This document shows positions 1 through 7,247 of a DNA stretch of 17,318 nucleotides, in pieces (the stretch's first letter is position 1; every line of letters begins with the position of its first letter). Source of the stretch: Acidobacteriota bacterium (lineage in GTDB: Bacteria; Acidobacteriota; Vicinamibacteria; Vicinamibacterales; UBA2999); assembly GCA_013813075.1 (NCBI GenBank), contig JACCSI010000375.1, forward strand, positions 1 to 17,318. The letters are read 5' to 3'. The notes under the pieces were generated by a model. The model had not been told where the DNA came from. It saw only the letters and a list, made by a program, of their open reading frames with translations, and searched no databases. Both the position numbers and the translations under genes were made by a program.

Positions 1-922
1 GCGCGCCGTAATCGACGCCGTTGTGCGCACGTGTGTAGTTGAGCACCGGATGGCGGCGGGCGCGCGCGAACGACGAGGTGATGCGCGGTTCGAACTTCAG
101 TGGGGACTTCAGAAAAAATCGCTTCACCGACCGGCCGGCAGCGTCGTAATAGCCGGGCGCGCCGTTCGGCGGAGTAAATCGGACCGCCTGCAGCAAACGG
201 CCGGCGTTGACATACTCGGCAGCCAGCACTGACCCGTAGCCGGCAAACACGCCATCCTCGCGCACCGAACGCTCGACGACGAGGCGGAAAGTGTCGCCGG
301 GCTGCAAGTCGGTGTTGAAATCCATCTCGCCGGACAACACCTCCGCGAGCGCCAGCCCCAGTTCGATGCGCTCGCCGGTGGCCTCCAAGGCCTGTACCAG
401 CGATGGCGTCTCGCGACTGATTCCGCCGTGCACGATGACCTGTTCGACGCGACTGGGAATCTCCGCAAGCTCGGCCTCGAAAGCGGCGTTGTCGGTACCA
501 CTGTCGTCACCAGTGTCGTCACCGGTGTCGGCTGGGGTGTGGTCATTGCTGCGTCGAACAATCAAGCGGCGGACATGATCGATTTCGTATTCAAACTCGC
601 GTAGCCGGCCGTCCAGAAGCCGTTCGATGCGATACGGCTGGCCGGCGCGAACGCGTCGCAGGTCGAATTTCTCTGAAATGGTGCGGACCAGCGCGGCGGT
701 TTCATGCGCCAGCAATTGATGCGTCTGAAGAACGGCGGCAAGCGTGGAGTGTGGCGGCACCAGCGCGCGAAAAATCTCGGAGTCGCGTGCGAGACGGACG
801 TCCGTCCCGCGGCGCGGCTCGTGGTCGGGCTGACTTGGTGGCTCTGCGCCTGCCCCCCGGCATGCCGAGACGGCGGCGACCGCCGCTAGCAGGCTAAGCA
901 GCGGCATCAGCTTTCGGGTCAC
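1..922 (-). CDS. M23-family (MepM/OapA-like) peptidoglycan endopeptidase lipoprotein, C-terminus cut by window edge
   Basis: Seen: an open minus-strand frame runs from a GTG at 922 off the left edge, giving 307 codons. It begins MTRKLMPLLSLLAAVAAVSAC, whose basic n-region, hydrophobic core and V-S-A-C lipobox (Cys21) mark a lipoprotein signal peptide. The middle part (roughly residues 50-115) resembles the OapA/LysM-like N-terminal domain of MepM-type endopeptidases (FDLRRVRAGQPYRIE, then FEYEIDHVRRL). A D/T/S/G-rich acidic linker follows near residues 130-142. The last visible residues, HNGVDYGA (His300, Asp304), are the first zinc-binding motif HxxxD of peptidase M23; the second motif lies outside the window. 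Known: M23 enzymes cleave peptidoglycan cross-links or stem peptides. Inferred: an envelope-anchored cell-wall hydrolase. ATG 907 is an alternative start, but it would drop the basic n-region; neither start has a good Shine-Dalgarno. Confidence 0.85.
   Translation of the reverse strand, partial: MTRKLMPLLSLLAAVAAVSACRGAGAEPPSQPDHEPRRGTDVRLARDSEIFRALVPPHSTLAAVLQTHQLLAHETAALVRTISEKFDLRRVRAGQPYRIERLLDGRLREFEYEIDHVRRLIVRRSNDHTPADTGDDTGDDSGTDNAAFEAELAEIPSRVEQVIVHGGISRETPSLVQALEATGERIELGLALAEVLSGEMDFNTDLQPGDTFRLVVERSVREDGVFAGYGSVLAAEYVNAGRLLQAVRFTPPNGAPGYYDAAGRSVKRFFLKSPLKFEPRITSSFARARRHPVLNYTRAHNGVDYGA
503..530. repeat. 12-bp tandem repeat encoding an acidic DDTG/DDSG linker
   Basis: The unit gtcgtcaccagt is followed by gtcgtcaccggt and a partial third copy gtcg. 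In the overlapping minus-strand M23 lipoprotein gene this encodes an in-frame acidic D-T-G-D-D repeat between the N-terminal domain and the peptidase domain. Units are a multiple of three, so copy-number change would lengthen or shorten the linker without a frameshift. Confidence 0.65.
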
Positions 923-1020
923 GGCTCGCGGTGCCGCGCGAGACGCGGCTCGGGGTGTCCTTGACTGTAAGAGCAGGCCATGACGGCCGCAACCCGGAAG
1001 CTGACTGGCAGCATCGATGT

Positions 1021-1566
1021 CTATTCCGCTCCAGGTTTCCGCTGCTGCGAGGCGCGTTCAGTCGTCGGTGGCACCACACCCTTCAGACGCAGCAGTATGA
1101 CCATCTGGCCGTATTCGTTCATGTTGTGACTGACGACGCCAATCAGCGCCTGTCCGCGCGGTGCCTGGTTCTGTCCCTGCTGCACCATCTCCGCGAGAGA
1201 GGCATCGGTCTGCGCGGCAAACACGGCGTCGCAATAGCCCTGCACGGCCTTGGCCGCGGCGACCAGCGTCGCCTTCGAGGTCACTTTCTCGAGGTCGTCC
1301 TTGTTGGGGTTGGCTTCACCCTTGGCACGCGAGCAATTGTTGTAGGCCGAGTTGATCGTGTGGCCGACAAACCCCGCAAATGTGCGCGTGTCCTTCGTCG
1401 CCTGAAATGCGTAGTCCGCTTCAGGCATTTTTTCCGCCGACTCGACCAGGTTGCGGAACGTACCGGCCGCACTCCGCGCGAGGGCGTCGGCCAGCGCCTT
1501 CTGCGCGAGCGCCGGAATTGCCGAGGTCAAAAGCACGATGCACGACAAGACCACAATCCGCTTCAT
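1021..1566 (-). CDS. Secreted DinB-superfamily protein
   Basis: Seen: 181 residues starting at ATG 1566, preceded by a strong Shine-Dalgarno GGAGGA 7 nt upstream. Residues 1-21 form a Sec signal peptide ending A-L-A before Gln22. The rest is a four-helix DinB-like fold with the first metal-ligand candidate His69 (VGHT) and the C-terminal motif SHNMNEYGQ (His147), followed by LLRLKGVVPP, which is typical of exported DinB-family proteins. Known: DinB/YfiT-like proteins bind a divalent metal through three His and some are thiol-dependent transferases; the function of secreted members is unknown. Odd: the position that is usually His in the H-x3-H pair (normally EHYG) is Glu151 here. The gene lies 42 nt downstream of the pseudokinase gene on the same strand and may be co-transcribed with it. 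Confidence 0.85.
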   Translation of the reverse strand: MKRIVVLSCIVLLTSAIPALAQKALADALARSAAGTFRNLVESAEKMPEADYAFQATKDTRTFAGFVGHTINSAYNNCSRAKGEANPNKDDLEKVTSKATLVAAAKAVQGYCDAVFAAQTDASLAEMVQQGQNQAPRGQALIGVVSHNMNEYGQMVILLRLKGVVPPTTERASQQRKPGAE

Positions 1567-1608
1567 ACCGTTGTCCTCCGGACAGCGGTAATCCTAACAC
1601 CGTTGTCG

Positions 1609-3135
1609 TCATTTTTTTCCCGGCCGCGCACTTGCGTTGGGACCAGGGGACAACTCGATGTAGATCTCGGTCCGCACGCCGGCCTCGATTTGAACCGGAA
1701 GGAAACGTTCCATCTTCCCGACCCGCACGCCAATCGTGTGCGTCCCGGCAGCAATGCTGGTCGTCAGCGGCGTCGCCCCAAGGTCCTCTTCGTCAATCAT
1801 CGCGCGGGCGCCGGTCGGCTGCGACCGTATGACAATCTGCGCGGGTGGGTGTGCGCTCGCCGTCCCACTAGCCATCAGCCACGCGAGGACGACAGCTTCG
1901 ACCACTGCCACGAGCGTGGTCGCGGCCAACGCGCGGTTGATCCACCCAGCGCGTCCACTCTCGGCCCGCACTTCCACCTTCAATGGATCGATGGATTCGA
2001 CTGCCCCAGACGCTTGCTCCGAATCAAACTCCGATGCCGGTTCGGGTCCGGGCTTTTTACAGGGTGCGGGCGTCGACTGTGGCTCCGCTTCCGGCTCGAA
2101 CGACAGCTCTTGTGCGGCGGCCTGCACATTTGACAGCGGGACGCCGGCGGGTCGCGGCGCGAGTGTCGGGGGCGCGCCGGCAATTTGTTCGAAGCGCGCG
2201 ATGAACAGATCGAGCGACGCCGAGGAGGTGACGTAAGAACGCTCCTTGGCCAGCATCTCTTCGAACGAGATCTGCAGTTCTTGCGTCGATTGGAATCCCG
2301 TATTCTCGTCGAACTGCAACGCCCGCTTAAGCCAGGTGGCAAAGCCAGCCGACAGCTTGCGCGTCGTGGCGGCGCTGGTCTCGAGTAACGACTCCACCAG
2401 CTCTCCAGGCGAAACCAGAAACTCTTCTTCCTCGAGCCGGCGGCCAAGTAGCAGCGACAGTGCGACGACACCAATGCCGACGGCGTCGGCGCTCGGTGGG
2501 ATGCGGGATGGGCTCGAGACGTGCGGCAGCGCCACACGCAGATCCCGCCACAGCCGCTCGCGCGAGTAGTGAAGTGTTTCCACGCCTGGCGCGAGCACGT
2601 ATTCCGCGAGAACCAGCCGACCTTGTGGCGTCAGGATGAGACGCTCCGGACCAATGGTGCCGATGGTCGCGTCGCGCTGATGTCGAGAGAAGAGCGCAAC
2701 CGCGGGGATTAACTGTCGCAACAAGGCGAGCACGGTGCTGATGTCGAGTGGCAGTTTTTCGCGGTGGGTGACGGCGAGGACGTCGGCCAGCCGCCAGCCG
2801 GCGACGCGGTCCGACAATAGCCGAAGCGCGTCTTCCGAGGGTCGATCAAGCCGCCGTGTACGTGCGTACAAGGTGTGACGCACGCGCGCCAATCGCGCCA
2901 CTCGCTCGCCAACGGCAGACGAAAAGTCTGCGTTCGCGACCAGCGCCGGCGCAAACGACAACACCTCGACCACATCCCCGGACTCCGGATCGACGTCCAG
3001 TGTCCGGCTGCCAAATCCGTCCTGAAACAACTCGCTCACCTGTGCATACCCGTCGGTAACCTGATCTATCGACCAGGTAGGAGGCAGGGAATAGGTTCCG
3101 GAACCGGCGTGGGCGGGGCCAACGACGTCGCTCAC
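1609..3135 (-). CDS. Membrane pseudokinase with C-terminal PEGA domain
   Basis: Seen: 508 residues if translation starts at GTG 3135; the frame stays open further upstream, but that part looks non-coding and would overlap the divergent rmuC gene. Residues about 80-295 resemble a protein-kinase C-lobe. IGTIGPERLILTPQGRLVLAEY (156-179) aligns with the HGDIKPENILVT...LADFG region, DAVGIGVVALSLLLG (217-231) with the DVYSLG...LLTG helix, and WLKRALQFDE (268-277) with the final helices. There is no glycine loop, no VAIK Lys, no HRD Asp, no catalytic Asn and no DFG Asp, so it should be catalytically dead. A Pro/Glu-rich linker (320-395), one membrane helix (about 402-422) and a PEGA domain (432-496, QPTGARAMIDEEDLGATPL) follow. 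Inferred: a cytoplasmic pseudokinase signalling to, or scaffolding for, an envelope PEGA domain. The partner is unknown. Confidence 0.8.
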   Translation of the reverse strand: MSDVVGPAHAGSGTYSLPPTWSIDQVTDGYAQVSELFQDGFGSRTLDVDPESGDVVEVLSFAPALVANADFSSAVGERVARLARVRHTLYARTRRLDRPSEDALRLLSDRVAGWRLADVLAVTHREKLPLDISTVLALLRQLIPAVALFSRHQRDATIGTIGPERLILTPQGRLVLAEYVLAPGVETLHYSRERLWRDLRVALPHVSSPSRIPPSADAVGIGVVALSLLLGRRLEEEEFLVSPGELVESLLETSAATTRKLSAGFATWLKRALQFDENTGFQSTQELQISFEEMLAKERSYVTSSASLDLFIARFEQIAGAPPTLAPRPAGVPLSNVQAAAQELSFEPEAEPQSTPAPCKKPGPEPASEFDSEQASGAVESIDPLKVEVRAESGRAGWINRALAATTLVAVVEAVVLAWLMASGTASAHPPAQIVIRSQPTGARAMIDEEDLGATPLTTSIAAGTHTIGVRVGKMERFLPVQIEAGVRTEIYIELSPGPNASARPGKK

Positions 3136-3154
3136 ATCCGTCCATGCGAGCCAA

Positions 3155-3186
3155 TCTGCGGCCCACGCCGCGTGGCACGCCGCAGA
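3155..3186. promoter_or_regulatory. Long inverted repeat in divergent pseudokinase/rmuC gap
   Basis: Outer arms TCTGCGGC (3155-3162) and GCCGCAGA (3179-3186) pair over 8 bp. Inner arms CCACG (3163-3167) and CGTGG (3171-3175) add 5 bp around a 3-nt loop, with a 3-nt bulge on one side. It lies about 20 nt upstream of the proposed GTG start of the pseudokinase gene and about 70 nt upstream of rmuC. It could be an operator or a 5'-leader hairpin on the minus transcript. There is no U-tract, so a terminator is unlikely. Confidence 0.4.
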
Positions 3187-3255
3187 CCCAACCAACCACC
3201 GACGCAATAAAACTCGACACGAACGAAACACGAAGGCAGAATGCAGAAGTCGTAG

Positions 3256-4728
3256 ATGTCCCCTGACCTCACGCTCCTGGCCAGCGCTGGCGCGGCCCTC
3301 CTGCTCGGTCTGACCATTGGTTGGGCTATCGGTGTCGCCATGGCCCGTGGTGCCGCGCGGGGCGTGCTCGCAGCGGCCGCTCAAGCGCAACAGGCCGCGC
3401 TTGATGCGCAGCAAATGCTCGTTGCCGAAACCGCACGGCGGTTTGGCGATTCTCAGGAAGACCTGAAGCTCCTACGAGGCGAGTTCCAGAGGGTGCAGAA
3501 CGCCTCGATCGCGATTCGCGAAGAGAATGCGCAGCTTCGGACCGAGCTCGCCCACCAGCAACAGACCGTGCCTCACCAGCTCGCGATGCTCGATCAGGCA
3601 CAATCACAGCTCAAAGCCTCGTTTGATGCGCTGGCCGGTACGGCGCTCCGACACACGACGGACGAATTTCTCAAATTGGCGGAGCTCAAGCTCGGTCACG
3701 TCCAGAAGGACGCGATCGGCGACATCGAGAAGCGTCAGCATGCGCTGGACGATCTCATCAAGCCCATCCGTGACGCGCTCATGCAAGTTGATCAGAAGCT
3801 GGCGGCGGGCGAACAGGCGCGTCTCGAAACCAGTGCGACGCTGGGTACCCTCATCAAGTCTCTGGGCCACGGGCAGGATCAGCTGCGCGGCGAGACGCAC
3901 AACCTGGTGCGAGCGCTTCGTACGCCCAACATCCGCGGCCGATGGGGAGAAATGCAGCTGCATCGCGTGGTGGAGCTGGCGGGAATGCTCCCCCACTGCG
4001 ACTTCGTCGAACAGCCGTCGCTGCTGGCCGAGCACGGCCGACAGCGGCCGGACCTGGTCGTCAAACTGCCAGGTGGCAAGACGATCGTCATCGACGCGAA
4101 AGTCCCGCTCGAAGCGTATCTCGACGCCACCGATTCGCAGGACGATGCGCTACGCGAACGACGGATGGTGGACCATGCACGGCAGGTACGGGACCACATG
4201 ACCAAGCTGGGGGCCAAGAGCTATTGGGAGCAGGTCCAGCCATCGCCCGAATTTGTCGTGATGTTTCTACCGGGCGAGGCGTTCTTTCAATCGGCACTGC
4301 AGCACGATCCCGAGTTGATCGATTTCGGCGTCCGCTGCCAGGTGTTCCCCGCCAGCCCGATCACGTTGATTGCGCTGCTGCAGGTCGTCGCTCAAGGCTG
4401 GCGTCACGAACGGCTCGCACAGAATGCGGAAGAGATTCAGGCGCTCGGCAAGGAGTTGTACTCGCGCGTCGCCAAGATGACCGATTACCTCGACGTGCTG
4501 CGCACGCGTCTTGACGGCACCGTCAAGGCATTCAACGACACCGTCGGCTCGTACGAGACGCGGGTCCTGGTGACCGCGCGTAAATTCAAGGAGCTCGGCG
4601 CCACGTCCGGCAACGAGATTGACCCGCTGCAGCCCATCGACACGGTACCGCGTATTCTGCACAGCGCGAATCTACTGGGACTGCCCGAAGACATCATTGA
4701 CGCTGAAACCATCGACAAGGGACGATGA
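3256..4728 (+). CDS. rmuC: DNA recombination protein RmuC
   Basis: Seen: 490 residues. An N-terminal membrane helix (about 6-30) is followed by a long Ala/Gln-rich coiled coil (33-125) and the conserved RmuC domain. That domain carries GRWGEMQLHRVVE (228-240), RPDLVVKLPGG (264-274) and VIDAKVPLEAYLDA (278-291). The E...D...D-x-K arrangement (Glu232, Asp265, Asp280, Lys282) matches a PD-(D/E)xK nuclease-like core. Length and order agree with the family. Known: RmuC restrains inversion of short inverted repeats in E. coli and is a predicted membrane-tethered nuclease. The gene is divergent from the pseudokinase gene, and its stop lies 4 nt before the start of the TPR gene, suggesting a two-gene operon. 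The start ATG 3256 directly precedes the membrane helix; its Shine-Dalgarno is weak. Confidence 0.95.
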   Translation: MSPDLTLLASAGAALLLGLTIGWAIGVAMARGAARGVLAAAAQAQQAALDAQQMLVAETARRFGDSQEDLKLLRGEFQRVQNASIAIREENAQLRTELAHQQQTVPHQLAMLDQAQSQLKASFDALAGTALRHTTDEFLKLAELKLGHVQKDAIGDIEKRQHALDDLIKPIRDALMQVDQKLAAGEQARLETSATLGTLIKSLGHGQDQLRGETHNLVRALRTPNIRGRWGEMQLHRVVELAGMLPHCDFVEQPSLLAEHGRQRPDLVVKLPGGKTIVIDAKVPLEAYLDATDSQDDALRERRMVDHARQVRDHMTKLGAKSYWEQVQPSPEFVVMFLPGEAFFQSALQHDPELIDFGVRCQVFPASPITLIALLQVVAQGWRHERLAQNAEEIQALGKELYSRVAKMTDYLDVLRTRLDGTVKAFNDTVGSYETRVLVTARKFKELGATSGNEIDPLQPIDTVPRILHSANLLGLPEDIIDAETIDKGR

Positions 4729-4732
4729 TCAC

Positions 4733-5644
4733 ATGAAGACATGTCTCGCGACTCTGACGGGAATAGCGCTGGGCCTGGTCGGGCTTGCCGCCGCTCAGAA
4801 GCCGGAAGCCACCTCGCTGGCCGGCCAGCCGCTGCATCGCATTGAGCTCCCCGATCGACAGAAGCTTGAAGGTGACCTCGCCCAGGCCGAAAAGGATCTC
4901 TCGGGAAAGCCGAACGACGCCGAAGCGATCGTCTGGGTGGGCCGGCGCCTGGCGTATCTGTGGCGCTATCAGGACGCGATCGCGACGTTCTCCAGGGGCA
5001 TCGCGCAGCATCCGAACAACCCGAAGATGTACCGCCATCGCGGGCATCGCTACATCACCGTCCGCGAGTTCGATCGCGCGATCGCCGATTTCGAGAAAGC
5101 GGTCTCGCTCATCAAGGGAACACCCGACGAGATGGAGGCGGACGGCCAGCCGAACGCTGCAGGCAAGCCGCGCAGCACGCTGCACTTCAACATCTGGTAC
5201 CACCTCGGGCTCGCGTATTACCTGAAGGGCGACTACGAGAAAGCCCTCAACGCCTATCACGAGTGCATGAAGGTCTCGAACAACGACGACTCGGTGGCGG
5301 CCACCAGCGACTGGCTGTGGATGACGCTGATGCGCTTGAATCGAAAGGCAGAGGCGGCAAAGGTGCTCGAACGTATTACGCCGAAGATGGATATTCTCGA
5401 GAACGGCTCCTACCATCGCCGCTTGCTCATGTACAAGGGTCTCGAGAAGCCGGAGACCTTACTCGACCCGGCGAACGCCGATAGCCTGACGCTGGCCACC
5501 CAGGGGTACGGCGTCGGCAACTACTACCTCGTCACCGGCAACCCCGGGCGTGCTCGCGAAATTTTTCAAAAGGTGGTCGCCGGTCCGAACTGGTCAGCCT
5601 TCGGGTACATCGCCGCCGAGAACGATCTGCACAAGCTCAAATAG
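4733..5644 (+). CDS. Secreted tetratricopeptide-repeat protein
   Basis: Seen: 303 residues from ATG 4733, with AAGGGA about 10 nt upstream. The frame is open further 5', but that stretch lies inside rmuC, and ATG 4733 gives a clean signal peptide (MKTCLATLTGIALGLVGLAAAQ, cut after Ala21). TPR-like units are visible at about 61-94 (DAEAIVWVGRRLAYLWRYQDA), 97-130 (MYRHRGHRYITVREFDRAIADF), 152-185 (WYHLGLAYYLKGDYEKALNAY) and a degenerate last unit at 258-291 (GNYYLVTGNPGRAREIF). Inferred: a periplasmic scaffold for protein contacts; the partner is not evident. It follows rmuC by 4 nt, but no functional link between the two is known to me. Confidence 0.85.
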   Translation: MKTCLATLTGIALGLVGLAAAQKPEATSLAGQPLHRIELPDRQKLEGDLAQAEKDLSGKPNDAEAIVWVGRRLAYLWRYQDAIATFSRGIAQHPNNPKMYRHRGHRYITVREFDRAIADFEKAVSLIKGTPDEMEADGQPNAAGKPRSTLHFNIWYHLGLAYYLKGDYEKALNAYHECMKVSNNDDSVAATSDWLWMTLMRLNRKAEAAKVLERITPKMDILENGSYHRRLLMYKGLEKPETLLDPANADSLTLATQGYGVGNYYLVTGNPGRAREIFQKVVAGPNWSAFGYIAAENDLHKLK

Positions 5645-5681
5645 CTGGAGGCCACCTGACGCGACCGGGCGCACACCCAGG

Positions 5682-7247
5682 TCAAAGGCTCTCGGGTGGC
5701 GTGCGCTCGGCTTCACGGCTCCACGCGGCAAGCGCTTCTGCGCGTGACCGGGCGAGGGGGATCTCCTCCAGGCGGTCAACCGGCCACGGCAGTCGCCACG
5801 TCCAGTTGTCGTCACTGACCTGTGCGGGCGTGTTGATGCGGTCGGGCCACCCGAACACGTCCTGCACCGGAATGATCACCAGGCGCGACCGCGAATCGAG
5901 CAGTGCACGCAGCATGGCATCGAGCGGCGGCATGCCGCCGGCGAGACGACGTCGCACGGACGGGGTCTGCAGCACGGTCGCGCGGTCGTGTTCGGACAGC
6001 GTTCGCCACCACAGGGCCAATGGTTCGGTGTCATGCGTCCCCGTGGTGGCCACGGAGGTCTCGGCATATGCCGCCGGGTCGATGTATGGCTGCCCCTCCC
6101 AGTGCCATTGGCGCTCCCACCGCATGACCTTGAAACCTGGGACACCGAGCCGCTGCAGCGACTCGCGGACGAAATCGGGCACCGTCCCGAGATCTTCAGC
6201 GACGATCTCGGCACCGCTCTCCATGTAGATCGTCACCAGTTTTTCACCGAGAACGCGTTGCGCGTGCTCATCCCCTGGCGCGAAAAATGGCCCGACCGAC
6301 TGGTCGATGGGACGTATATAGGTCCGATAGAGCCCGACGAGGTGATCGAGGCGGAAGCCATCGAACAAGCTCGCGCTGCGATGCGCGCGACGGCGCATCC
6401 ACTCGTAATCGTTGTCGGCCATGACCTCCCACCGCCACGGTGGCAATCCCCAGTCCTGGCCGTTCTTGCTGAACGCATCGGGGGGCACGCCCACCGTGGC
6501 GTCGAAACGGAACTCGTGTTGCCCAGTCCACACGTCGGGACTGTCGGCCGAGATCATGAACGGCAGGTCACCAAAAATTCGCAGGGGGCGCGACTGGCGA
6601 CGCGCGTCGGTCCATTGTTCCGCCGCGACCCACTGCATGTACATGCGAAAATAGATCTCGCCTCTCAGCTCCTGGCGCGCGGACTGCACCGCTTCGGGGT
6701 GCCGCCTCGCGAGTGGTTCCGGCCAATCCCACCAAGGTTGTTGCATGCGCTGCGCGCGAATGGCCTGGAACAGCGCGTAGTCGTTGAGCCAGGCAGACTC
6801 GTCGCGCACGAAGGCGACGAAGCGCCGCGCGCGTGCGCTTTCCACGGGGACCTCGCTCGTCAGGAACCGTTCGTAGGCGCGCCGGAGATGCCGCTGTTTC
6901 AGCCGCCGTATCTCGCGATGCGAGACTTTCGACGCCGCTCGAATCTGTTGGAGCGTGGCTCTATCCTCATCCGGGAGCGAGGCCTCGCCGCCAAGCGCCT
7001 GGAAGTCGTCGAGCGTGGGAAGCGAGATATAGATGGGGTCGAGCGCCATCGCCGTCAGCGCGGAATAGGGTGACGTTTCGGCGTCGGGGATCTCGGTAAT
7101 TGGAAGAATCTGCACGAACGACTGGCCGGCGGAGGCGCTCCAGCGGGCGAACATGGGCAGGTCCTGGAACTCGCCCACGCCCCAGCTCCGTGTCGAGGGC
7201 ACCGAAAACAGCGGCACGAGAATGCCGCTGCGGCGGCGGGTGATCAC
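5682..7247 (-). CDS. malQ: 4-alpha-glucanotransferase (amylomaltase, GH77)
   Basis: Seen: 521 residues from GTG 7247, with a strong AGGGGAG Shine-Dalgarno 9 nt upstream. GH77 motifs occur in order: SPYSALTAMALDPIYISL (59-76), RIFGDLPFMISADSPDVW (223-240), DGFRLDHLVGLYRTYI (296-311), EIVAEDLGTVPDFV (347-360) and TGTHDTEPLALWW (402-414). Asp301 is the expected nucleophile, Glu351 the acid/base and Asp406 the transition-state stabiliser, so the enzyme should be active. Length matches bacterial amylomaltases. Known: it transfers alpha-1,4-glucan segments between maltodextrins or to glucose in maltose and glycogen metabolism. Its start overlaps the stop of the aminotransferase as GTGA, implying translational coupling. 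No other glycogen or maltose gene is in the window. Confidence 0.96.
   Translation of the reverse strand: MITRRRSGILVPLFSVPSTRSWGVGEFQDLPMFARWSASAGQSFVQILPITEIPDAETSPYSALTAMALDPIYISLPTLDDFQALGGEASLPDEDRATLQQIRAASKVSHREIRRLKQRHLRRAYERFLTSEVPVESARARRFVAFVRDESAWLNDYALFQAIRAQRMQQPWWDWPEPLARRHPEAVQSARQELRGEIYFRMYMQWVAAEQWTDARRQSRPLRIFGDLPFMISADSPDVWTGQHEFRFDATVGVPPDAFSKNGQDWGLPPWRWEVMADNDYEWMRRRAHRSASLFDGFRLDHLVGLYRTYIRPIDQSVGPFFAPGDEHAQRVLGEKLVTIYMESGAEIVAEDLGTVPDFVRESLQRLGVPGFKVMRWERQWHWEGQPYIDPAAYAETSVATTGTHDTEPLALWWRTLSEHDRATVLQTPSVRRRLAGGMPPLDAMLRALLDSRSRLVIIPVQDVFGWPDRINTPAQVSDDNWTWRLPWPVDRLEEIPLARSRAEALAAWSREAERTPPESL

Noticed and set aside
931..2133. 400-codon plus-strand open frame
   Set aside because: Antisense to the DinB and pseudokinase genes, which have signal peptide, family motifs and ribosome-binding signals; the plus-strand translation is Arg/His-rich with no recognisable domain, a usual GC-rich shadow.
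3136..3414. N-terminal extension of the pseudokinase to an upstream ATG
   Set aside because: It would overlap the start of the divergent rmuC, and its sequence is Arg/Gly-rich with no domain; GTG 3135 fits better.
5641..5700. Convergent terminator between the TPR gene and malQ
   Set aside because: Only a 6-bp GCCACC/GGTGGC pairing with a long loop and competing short pairings, without a T-tract; too weak to call.
5988..7073. 361-codon plus-strand open frame
   Set aside because: Shadow of malQ, which carries all GH77 catalytic motifs on the other strand.
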